From Bacillota bacterium (GTDB lineage: Bacteria > Bacillota_I > Bacilli_A > RFN20 > CAG-288), in the NCBI GenBank assembly GCA_003497225.1, contig DNJQ01000101.1, forward strand, positions 1 to 5,935: a stretch of DNA of 5,935 bases, in the 5' to 3' direction. Of this stretch, positions 1 to 5,646 are shown piece by piece. The translations under genes were made by a program, and so were the position numbers. The notes beneath the pieces were generated by a model. The model ran no database searches and had not been told where the DNA came from. It was given only the letters and a program-made list of their open reading frames with translations. Numbering within the stretch: position 1 is the first letter of the stretch; every line of letters begins with the position of its first letter.

Positions 1-31
1 AAAGAAATTTTCTAATTTATACGTAAATATG

Positions 32-47
32 CTTAAAATTATTTAAG
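32..47. repeat. AT-rich inverted repeat next to the cre-like site
   Basis: CTTAAA and TTTAAG form a perfect 6-bp inverted repeat around the spacer ATTA. It ends exactly where the cre-like site begins. No T-run follows on the plus strand, so it does not look like a terminator of an upstream gene. It could be a protein-binding site or chance in AT-rich DNA. Confidence 0.3.
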
Positions 48-60
48 TAAAACGCTTTCA
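47..60. promoter_or_regulatory. cre-like CcpA site upstream of pfkA
   Basis: Read on the minus strand the site is TGAAAGCGTTTTAC. It agrees with the catabolite-responsive element consensus TGWAANCGNTNWCA at 12 of 14 positions, and the two mismatches are the last two bases. Its centre lies about 75 bases upstream of the start point predicted from the promoter at 94-122, so it would not block RNA polymerase. In this family, upstream placement goes with CcpA activation, as is known for glycolytic and overflow genes in other Bacillota. The match is seen; activation by CcpA is inferred. Confidence 0.55.
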
Positions 61-93
61 TGAATTTTATCTACTCATATCACATCGCTTTAA

Positions 94-122
94 TTGTTTT
101 ATTATCAAAATGCGTATAGAAT
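94..122 (+). promoter_or_regulatory. Probable sigma-A promoter of the pfkA-pyk-ROK operon
   Basis: A -35 box TTGTTT (94-99) and a -10 box TAGAAT (117-122) are separated by 17 bases. Transcription would start near 129, giving a short leader of about 25 bases that contains GGAGGT (142-147). An alternative -10, TATAGA (115-120), would give a 15-base spacer and is less likely. No other good promoter pair was seen in 1-153. Confidence 0.5.
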
Positions 123-153
123 AAGTTGATAAATTATTTTTGGAGGTTTTATT

Positions 154-1113
154 ATGGTAAAAAGAGTTGCAGTTCTAACATCTGGTGGCGATGCTCCGGG
201 AATGAACGCATGTTTAAGAGCTATTGTTCGCTCTTCTTTAAATCAAGGATTAGAAGTTTTCGCAATCCGCGAAGGTTATAAAGGTTTAATAGAAGATAAT
301 ATATTTCAAATGCAGAGACACTCAGTCTCCGATATTATAAATCGTGGTGGTACTATTATTGGTACTGCAAGATTAAAAGAATTTGTAAATTTAGAGGTCC
401 AAAAGAAAGCAGTAGAAATTCTTCATTCTCACGGAATTGATGCCCTTATTGCTATTGGTGGGGATGGAACTTATAAAGGTGCATTAGCCCTTCATAAGCT
501 TGGAATTCATACCATAAGTATTCCTGGAACTATTGATAACGATATCGCTTCAACTGATTACTCTATCGGTTTTGATACCGCGTTAAATACCATTATTGAA
601 TGTGTTGATAAATTGCGTGATACTTCAACCTCTCATCAAAGATGTTCAGTCATTGAGGTTATGGGACATCGTTGTGGAGATTTAGCCGCTTATGCTGGTA
701 TCGCTTGTGGCGCTGAAATAACTTTGATCAATGAAAAGCTTGTTAATCGTAGTGAAGTTATTGAAGATTTAAAGAGACAAAAATCTGAAGGTAAACGCCA
801 CGCCATGGTTATTGTCGCTGAAAAAATCACTAACGTTGAAGAATTCGCGCACGAAATCGAACGTGAAGTCGGATTTGAAACTCGTTCTGAAGTTTTAGGA
901 CACATGCAAAGAGGTGGAGTTCCTTCCGCTTTCGATCGTGTCTTAGCTTCGCGTTTAGGTGATTACGCCGTTTCTCTTCTCGCTCAGGATATTTCGGGCG
1001 TATGTTTAGGAACAGTAAATAATAAACTTGTTTATACACCAGTTGAAGAAGCTTTAAAGATGGAAAGACACAATTCCATCAAGTTCTTAGAAGTCGCTCA
1101 TCGCTTAGCATAG
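154..1113 (+). CDS. pfkA: ATP-dependent 6-phosphofructokinase
   Basis: Cytosolic homotetrameric enzyme that converts fructose 6-phosphate and ATP to fructose 1,6-bisphosphate, the committed step of glycolysis. Its 319 residues match the usual length of the bacterial PfkA group. Visible motifs are the ATP-site GGDAPGMN (11-18), GTAR (70-73), the Mg-binding GGDG (102-105, Asp104) and PGTIDND (124-130) with catalytic base Asp128. Sugar-phosphate ligands Arg163, Glu223, Arg244, His250 and Arg253 are present. The allosteric effector residues Arg22, Arg26, Arg55, Arg155, Glu188 and Lys214 are also kept, so ADP/PEP-type regulation is probable. One oddity is that the usual EVMGR motif reads EVMGHR (168-173), with His172 where Arg is expected. 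The ATG follows GGAGGT by 6 bases. It is the first gene of an operon with pyk and a ROK kinase. Confidence 0.97.
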   Translation: MVKRVAVLTSGGDAPGMNACLRAIVRSSLNQGLEVFAIREGYKGLIEDNIFQMQRHSVSDIINRGGTIIGTARLKEFVNLEVQKKAVEILHSHGIDALIAIGGDGTYKGALALHKLGIHTISIPGTIDNDIASTDYSIGFDTALNTIIECVDKLRDTSTSHQRCSVIEVMGHRCGDLAAYAGIACGAEITLINEKLVNRSEVIEDLKRQKSEGKRHAMVIVAEKITNVEEFAHEIEREVGFETRSEVLGHMQRGGVPSAFDRVLASRLGDYAVSLLAQDISGVCLGTVNNKLVYTPVEEALKMERHNSIKFLEVAHRLA

Positions 1114-1117
1114 GAGG
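1111..1117 (+). promoter_or_regulatory. pyk Shine-Dalgarno overlapping the pfkA stop codon
   Basis: TAGGAGG combines the pfkA stop codon TAG (1111-1113) with the AGGAGG ribosome-binding site (1112-1117) of pyk, 4 bases before its ATG at 1122. A ribosome terminating on pfkA sits on the pyk initiation site, so coupled translation and fixed stoichiometry of the two enzymes are likely. Confidence 0.75.
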
Positions 1118-1121
1118 TAAT

Positions 1122-2582
1122 ATGATCGAACAATTAACTAAAAATACTAAAATCGTTTGTACTATCGGTCCAGCTAGTGAAAGTAAAGAGATGCTTTTAA
1201 AACTTATTAGAGCTGGAATGAATGTTGCAAGAATTAATTTTTCTCATGGTAATTATGAGGAACATTTAAAAAAGATTAACACTATTAGAGAGATTGAAAA
1301 GGAAGAAAAACTTTTAATTCCTATTATGCTTGATACTAAAGGTCCTGAGATAAGAACCCACGATTTTGTCGGTGGACAAGCGAGCATCAATACCGGCGAT
1401 ATAGTTCGTATATCGATGGAAAAAGTATTAGGTGATAATAAACTTTTCTCAGTCACTTTTCCGGGATTATATGATGATGTCAAGGTTGGAGATAAAATCA
1501 AATTAGACGATGGGAATTTGACTTTAGTTGTCACCGAAAAAGATAAAAAGAATAAACAGATAGTGACAAAAGCATTAAATCACGATGTCATCCGCGATAA
1601 ACGTGGAGTTAATTGTCCCGATTCTCATCTTTCACTTCCCTTCATTTCTGAACAAGATCTAAGCGATTTGATTTGGGGGTGTGAACATCATGTAAATTAT
1701 GTCGCAGCTAGTTTTGTTCGTAATAAAGATGACATATTACAAATACGTAATATTTTAAAAGAACACGGCGGAGAAAATATTTTAATTATTTCTAAAGTTG
1801 AAAACACTGAATCCGTAAAAAATCTCGATGAAATCATCGAATATAGCGATGGCTTAATGGTCGCTCGTGGTGATTTAGGAGTTGAGATTCCTCCGGAAGA
1901 AGTTCCACTTGTTCAGCGTGAGATGATTGAAAAATGTAAACGTGTAGGAAAACCAGTAATTACCGCCACTCAAATGCTTGATTCAATGAAACATAATCCT
2001 AATCCAACAAGAGCGGAAGTTAGTGATGTTGCTAATGCGGTTTTAGAAGGAACAGATGCTGTTATGCTTTCCGCCGAATCAGCTTCTGGAGAATATCCTG
2101 AAGAAGCAGTAGCCATGCAAAGAAAGATTTCTAGTAGAATGGAAACTCTTCTTGATTATGAAGCCTTAGCTAAAGTTGCTTTTGATACATCAAATAAAAC
2201 TGTTAACGCCGCTATCGCTAATTCAGTTTGTGATACAGCTTTATTATTAAACGCTAAATTAATTGTCTGCTTTTCTGAAACAGGGGCTACCGCTCGAAGA
2301 GTTTCAAAAGCTAGACCATGCTGTCCTGTAATTGGAGTTAGCAACAATTTAGATGTCTGCTACGCCGGTGTTTTAAACTGGGGTGTTTATCCTAAGCCTG
2401 TTAAAAAGGTTCCACAATTCATTGAAGAGATGGAAGTTTTAGCTATTCATTTAGCTAGAGTTCATAATATTCCAACAGGAAGTACAATTATAATTACTGG
2501 TGGTACACCAGTAGGTGCGGGAAAAACAAACTTTATGAAAGTTATAACATTAGATGATATTTCTTCGGAGGTCGATATATGA
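1122..2582 (+). CDS. pyk: Pyruvate kinase
   Basis: Cytosolic enzyme that transfers phosphate from phosphoenolpyruvate to ADP, giving pyruvate and ATP, the last step of glycolysis. Visible features in its 486 residues are ARINFSHG (36-43), LDTKGPEIRT (70-79), the B-domain cap (about 76-173), the signature ISKVENTESV (223-232) with active-site Lys225 and metal ligand Glu227, ARGDLG (248-253) with metal ligand Asp251, TATQMLDSM (281-289), PTRAEVSDVANAV (295-307) and the effector-site loop SETGATARR (385-393) in the C-terminal domain. The motif usually read as SGE[ST]A is SAESA here (317-321). It ends soon after the C domain and lacks the extra C-terminal PEP-utiliser-like domain of Bacillus pyruvate kinases. 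Its TGA stop overlaps the next start codon as ATGA. FBP-type activation would suit its place behind pfkA but cannot be read from sequence alone. Confidence 0.97.
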   Translation: MIEQLTKNTKIVCTIGPASESKEMLLKLIRAGMNVARINFSHGNYEEHLKKINTIREIEKEEKLLIPIMLDTKGPEIRTHDFVGGQASINTGDIVRISMEKVLGDNKLFSVTFPGLYDDVKVGDKIKLDDGNLTLVVTEKDKKNKQIVTKALNHDVIRDKRGVNCPDSHLSLPFISEQDLSDLIWGCEHHVNYVAASFVRNKDDILQIRNILKEHGGENILIISKVENTESVKNLDEIIEYSDGLMVARGDLGVEIPPEEVPLVQREMIEKCKRVGKPVITATQMLDSMKHNPNPTRAEVSDVANAVLEGTDAVMLSAESASGEYPEEAVAMQRKISSRMETLLDYEALAKVAFDTSNKTVNAAIANSVCDTALLLNAKLIVCFSETGATARRVSKARPCCPVIGVSNNLDVCYAGVLNWGVYPKPVKKVPQFIEEMEVLAIHLARVHNIPTGSTIIITGGTPVGAGKTNFMKVITLDDISSEVDI

Positions 2583-3460
2583 GAAGTGTAATATCCATTG
2601 ATTTAGGTGCAACAAATTTGCGCGTAGGTTTATTAACCGAAAAACTAAAAATAGTTAAAGTCTTGCGCGAAAGAACGACAAAATCTGATCCATTAAAATT
2701 ATATGATCAGATTAAAGATATGCTTGAAAGAGTTTTAGAGGATGTTCCAAGCGATATTGAATATCCTCGTTATGTTGGAGTTTCAGCTTGTGGCTTTACC
2801 GAGAATGATTTTATTATTAAATTACCAAATCTATTTATTCAATCATTCGATTTAAAGCACCACATTGAAAAAGACTTCCCAGAACTAGAAGTATTTATCG
2901 CTAATGATGCTAATGCTGCAGCATATACTGAATCAGTATTTGGCGCTGCTAGCGAAGTTAAAACAAGCTTTTTTATCACTGTTTCTAGTGGTTTAGGAGG
3001 TTGTTTAGTTTATAATCATGAACTCATCGATCTTCCTTTTGAAATCGGTCATATGGGAATAAATTATCAAAATAAATTCTATGAAGTTGAGCAACTTCTT
3101 TCTGGAAATGGTTTAGTTCGCTTAGCAAAATTAAATAAACTTAATATTGATTCTAGTAGTGATTTATTCGATTTAGTTGAAAATAAAGATAGTAAAGCCT
3201 TAAAGGTTTATGATGATTGGCTAAAATATTTAGGAACACTTATCGGTTCTTTACAACTTATGTTTTCCACCGATTTATTTGTTTTAAGCGGTGGAGTTAT
3301 GAAATCTAGTAGAATCTTTGAAGATGATTTAAGAAAGATTGCTGAAGCCTATACTGCTCCTTATTCCGTTAAACCAGTAAAATTTGTTCAAGCGAAATTT
3401 GATCAAGATGCTGGACTAATTGGTGGTGCAGGATTAGCTTTAAGACATTTAGATGATTAA
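2579..3460 (+). CDS. ROK-family sugar kinase, probable glucokinase
   Basis: Predicted cytosolic ATP-dependent hexose kinase; glucose is the likeliest substrate given its operon with pfkA and pyk. The 293 residues show the ROK/actin-like ATPase fold: phosphate-1 motif DLGATNLR (8-15), catalytic Asp110 in ANDANAAA (108-115), phosphate-2 segment SSGLGG (136-141), EIGH (155-158), Glu171 before SGNG (175-178), and the adenosine-side LSGGV (236-240). There is no N-terminal helix-turn-helix, so it is a kinase, not a ROK repressor. The zinc-binding CxCGxxGCxE segment of most ROK proteins is absent, and the loop between His158 and Glu171 is shortened. The ATG is placed 7 bases after GGAGG (2567-2571) and overlaps the pyk stop by 4 bases, indicating coupling. 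Fructokinase, mannose or N-acetylmannosamine kinase activity cannot be excluded. Confidence 0.85.
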   Translation: MRSVISIDLGATNLRVGLLTEKLKIVKVLRERTTKSDPLKLYDQIKDMLERVLEDVPSDIEYPRYVGVSACGFTENDFIIKLPNLFIQSFDLKHHIEKDFPELEVFIANDANAAAYTESVFGAASEVKTSFFITVSSGLGGCLVYNHELIDLPFEIGHMGINYQNKFYEVEQLLSGNGLVRLAKLNKLNIDSSSDLFDLVENKDSKALKVYDDWLKYLGTLIGSLQLMFSTDLFVLSGGVMKSSRIFEDDLRKIAEAYTAPYSVKPVKFVQAKFDQDAGLIGGAGLALRHLDD

Positions 3461-3465
3461 AACTC

Positions 3466-3493
3466 TTGCATGAATTTATTCATGTGGTAAAAT
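3466..3493 (+). promoter_or_regulatory. Extended -10 promoter of the thrS leader
   Basis: A -35-like TTGCAT (3466-3471) and a -10 box TAAAAT (3488-3493) are separated by 16 bases. The bases TGG at 3485-3487 give an extended -10 (TGn). Start would fall near 3500, at the 5' edge of the T-box leader. It lies only 6 bases after the ROK gene, so thrS can be expressed independently of the glycolytic operon. Confidence 0.6.
3469..3484. repeat. Palindrome inside the thrS promoter spacer
   Basis: CATGAATTTATTCATG is a perfect inverted repeat with 7-bp arms and a 2-base centre. It begins within the -35 box and runs to the base before the TG of the extended -10. No T-run follows it, so it does not resemble a terminator for the ROK gene. 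Its position is that of an operator, but no regulator can be named. Confidence 0.5.
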
Positions 3494-3498
3494 ATATG

Positions 3499-3512
3499 CG
3501 TGCTTAAGCACG
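3499..3512. repeat. Perfect palindrome at the 5' end of the thrS leader
   Basis: CGTGCTTAAGCACG is a 14-base perfect palindrome at the predicted transcription start. In RNA it can fold as a 5-bp stem with a UUAA loop directly before Stem I of the T-box; its last G is shared with the Stem I base. It may protect the 5' end of the transcript or be a DNA-binding site. Confidence 0.5.
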
Positions 3513-3701
3513 GGCAAAGAAAAAGACACGATAGTTTTTAATTATTAGAGAGGTTGATTAGGTGAAAGCAACCACAAAAACTATTACCACTTTGGAGCCC
3601 CTCTAGTAATAGAGCGCGTTTACGGCGTAATGTAGAAAAATGAGTGCTGAGAAGCAAATTCAGGTGGTACCGCGGTTTTCGCCCTGTCTCCACCTTTTTT
3701 T
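3500..3701 (+). promoter_or_regulatory. T-box riboswitch leader, threonine specific
   Basis: The nascent leader RNA senses tRNA-Thr charging and allows transcription of thrS when uncharged tRNA accumulates. Stem I closes with GGGC (3512-3515) on GCCC (3597-3600) and AAAG (3516-3519) on CTTT (3590-3593). A 9-bp helix pairs 3531-3539 with 3576-3584. Between the lower and upper helices, on the 3' side, lies the specifier codon ACC (3586-3588) followed by A, which reads Thr. The apical arm pairs GGTTG (3552-3556) with CAACC (3569-3573) around a distal loop containing AGGTGAAAG, similar to the canonical T-loop region. Small hairpins follow at 3601-3614 and about 3615-3630, then TGCT/AGCA (3645-3656). 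The T-box TGGTACCGCG (3665-3674) offers UGGU for a tRNA ending ACCA. Specifier and downstream gene agree. Confidence 0.95.
3661..3701 (+). terminator. T-box antiterminator / intrinsic terminator switch
   Basis: Two exclusive folds are visible. In the antiterminator, CAGG (3661-3664) pairs with CCTG (3683-3686) and GCG (3672-3674) with CGC (3680-3682), leaving the 7-base bulge TGGTACC (3665-3671) to bind the tRNA acceptor end. In the terminator, AGGTGG (3662-3667) pairs with CCACCT (3690-3695), inner AC/GT and GCG/CGC pairs can stay formed, and seven Ts run from 3695 to 3701. The terminator therefore consumes bases of the tRNA-binding bulge itself. It ends 4 bases before the thrS GGAGGT. Confidence 0.85.
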
Positions 3702-3715
3702 ATTGGAGGTAACAT

Positions 3716-5623
3716 ATGAAAGTAACACTCAAAGACGGAAAAGAAATGATTTGTGAAGAAGGAAGCTTAGCAATTGACCTTGCTAAAAAGATTTCTACTT
3801 CTCTTTCAAAAGAAGTAATCGCTGTTAAAGTTAATGGTGATATAAAAGATTTAAAGATTGAATTACACGAAGGCGATGAGGTTGAATTTATTACTAAAGC
3901 TAATAAAGAAGCTCAAGATATCATCAATCACTCCTGTGCACACTTATTAGCTCAAGCGGTTTTAGAGCTTTATCCAGAGGCTCAGTTAGCTTTTGGTCCA
4001 GCTATTGAAGAAGGATTTTATTATGATATTCTCTTCCCTAATCCAATATCAGAAAATGATTTATCTAATATTGAAAAGAAGATGCACGAATTAGCCAATA
4101 AATCCTATCCCATCGAACGCGAAGTTGTATCTTTAGAGCAAGCTAAAGAAATATTTAAATCACAAAGATTTAAAATTGATCACTTAAATGATATTGAAGG
4201 TACTTTAACAATTTATAAACAAGGTAGTTTTTGTGATTTATGCTTAGGACCTCATGTTAAACATACCGGTTTACTTAAAAACTTTAAACTTTTATCTTTA
4301 GCCGGTGCTTATTATAAAGGTGATCAAAAGAATGTTCAATTAACAAGAATTTATGGAACATGTTTCTTTACTGCGGAAGAATTAAATAATCACTTAAATC
4401 TTTTAGAACAAAGAAAACTTTCTGACCACAGAAGAATTGGAAAACAAATGGGATTATTTATGCTTAGTGATTATGGTCCAGGATTCCCCTTCTTTTTACC
4501 AAACGGAATGATTTTACGTCGTCAACTTGAAAACTATTGGTATAAAGTTCACGAACAAGAAGGTTATGTCTTTGTTAAAACTCCAGTTATTCTCTCCCGT
4601 GAACTTTGGGAAACTAGTGGTCACTGGGCAAACTATAAAGAAAATATGTATACAACCAAAATTGATGAAAAAGATTATGCCATTAAACCGATGAACTGTC
4701 CTGGTGGAATCTTAGTTTATTCTTCTTCAATTCATTCTTACCGTGATTTACCTTTAAGAATTGGTGAATTAGGTTTAGTTCACCGTCACGAAGCTAGTGG
4801 AGCTTTAAACGGCTTATTCCGTGTTAGAAACTTCACTCAAGATGATGCCCATATCTTTTTAACTCAAGATCAACTTGAAGAAGAAATTGGTAGACTATTA
4901 AAGTTATTTGATCGTATATATAAAACATTCGATTTACCGTATTACATCGTTTTATCCACACGTCCAGAAAACAAATATATCGGTTCAATTGAGACTTGGA
5001 ACGAATCAGAAAGAATACTTGAAAAGTGCTTAAAAGATAGTGGAATTGAATATCAAATAAATCCGGGGGATGGGGCATTCTATGGACCAAAACTAGATTA
5101 TAAACTTAAAGATAGTATGAATAGAATTTGGCAGTGCGGAACCATCCAACTTGATATGAATTTACCTGAAAGATTTGATATTTCCTATATTGATTCTGAT
5201 GGAAACAAGAAAAGACCAGTCATGCTTCACCGCGCAATTTTAGGCTCACTAGAAAGATTTATCGGTATCATTACTGAACACTTTAAAGGTGCCTTCCCTA
5301 CTTGGTTAGCACCTGAACAAGTACGTGTCATAGCCATTAATCCAGAAAAGCATAAAGAATATGCTCATTTAGTTGAAATGGCTCTTGCATCAAATGGTAT
5401 TAGATATAAGATGGATTTAAGCAATGAAAAATTAAATTACAAGATTCGTAATTCTCAAATGATGAAAGTTCCTTATACGATTATCATTGGGGATAATGAA
5501 GTCAAGAATGATGTTATCAGTTATCGTATATTTGGACATAATGAGACACGTCAGTTATCACCTGTTGATTTCTTTAAATTAATAAACTATGACATTGACA
5601 CAATGCAAACTTATCGAAAATAG
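3716..5623 (+). CDS. thrS: Threonyl-tRNA synthetase
   Basis: Class II aminoacyl-tRNA synthetase that activates threonine with ATP and charges tRNA-Thr; cytosolic homodimer in this family. Its 635 residues match the full-length bacterial form. Domain order: TGS (about 1-61); editing domain with HxxxH (His72, His76) and CxxxH (Cys176, His180), which clears mischarged Ser-tRNA-Thr; catalytic core with motif 1 around 254-272, motif 2 HRHEASG (356-362) through FTQDDAHIF (373-381), and motif 3 with GSLERF (510-515, Arg514); zinc ligands Cys328, His379 and His505, which recognise threonine; anticodon-binding domain from about 530. All key catalytic and editing residues are kept. The ATG follows GGAGGT (3705-3710) by 5 bases. 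Expression is governed by the Thr T-box leader just upstream, and a terminator follows immediately. Confidence 0.98.
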   Translation: MKVTLKDGKEMICEEGSLAIDLAKKISTSLSKEVIAVKVNGDIKDLKIELHEGDEVEFITKANKEAQDIINHSCAHLLAQAVLELYPEAQLAFGPAIEEGFYYDILFPNPISENDLSNIEKKMHELANKSYPIEREVVSLEQAKEIFKSQRFKIDHLNDIEGTLTIYKQGSFCDLCLGPHVKHTGLLKNFKLLSLAGAYYKGDQKNVQLTRIYGTCFFTAEELNNHLNLLEQRKLSDHRRIGKQMGLFMLSDYGPGFPFFLPNGMILRRQLENYWYKVHEQEGYVFVKTPVILSRELWETSGHWANYKENMYTTKIDEKDYAIKPMNCPGGILVYSSSIHSYRDLPLRIGELGLVHRHEASGALNGLFRVRNFTQDDAHIFLTQDQLEEEIGRLLKLFDRIYKTFDLPYYIVLSTRPENKYIGSIETWNESERILEKCLKDSGIEYQINPGDGAFYGPKLDYKLKDSMNRIWQCGTIQLDMNLPERFDISYIDSDGNKKRPVMLHRAILGSLERFIGIITEHFKGAFPTWLAPEQVRVIAINPEKHKEYAHLVEMALASNGIRYKMDLSNEKLNYKIRNSQMMKVPYTIIIGDNEVKNDVISYRIFGHNETRQLSPVDFFKLINYDIDTMQTYRK

Positions 5624-5646
5624 AAGTGGCCAACTGCCTCTTTTTT
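5623..5646 (+). terminator. Rho-independent terminator of thrS
   Basis: Directly after the stop codon, AAGTGGC (5624-5630) pairs with GCCTCTT (5636-5642) around the loop CAACT, with one T-T mismatch, and a run of six Ts covers 5641-5646. The G of the stop codon can add a wobble pair. The mismatch makes the stem moderate rather than strong. No comparable T-run is present on the minus strand. Confidence 0.7.

Noticed and set aside
830..1039. Minus-strand reading frames within pfkA (also 690-905)
   Set aside because: They lie wholly opposite a fully conserved gene, lack ribosome-binding sites and show no recognisable motif; they are coding shadows.
1253..1534. Minus-strand reading frames within pyk (also 2156-2347)
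   Set aside because: They are antisense to conserved pyruvate kinase sequence, with low-complexity Ser-rich translation and no initiation signal.
2580..2582. TGA read as tryptophan (Mycoplasma-type code)
   Set aside because: TGA ends pyk at the expected length with a new gene starting across it, no in-frame TGA occurs inside any gene, and Trp is written TGG.
3469..3484. Palindrome as terminator of the pfkA-pyk-ROK operon
   Set aside because: It is followed by TGGTAAAA rather than a T-run, and overlaps the promoter elements of the next transcript.
3692..3710. Sequestration of the thrS ribosome-binding site by ACCT/AGGT pairing
   Set aside because: Only 4 base pairs with an 11-base loop can form, and the clear terminator with seven Ts already explains control at the transcription level.
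4833..5090. Minus-strand reading frame within thrS
   Set aside because: It is opposite the conserved catalytic core of threonyl-tRNA synthetase, with no start signal or family resemblance.
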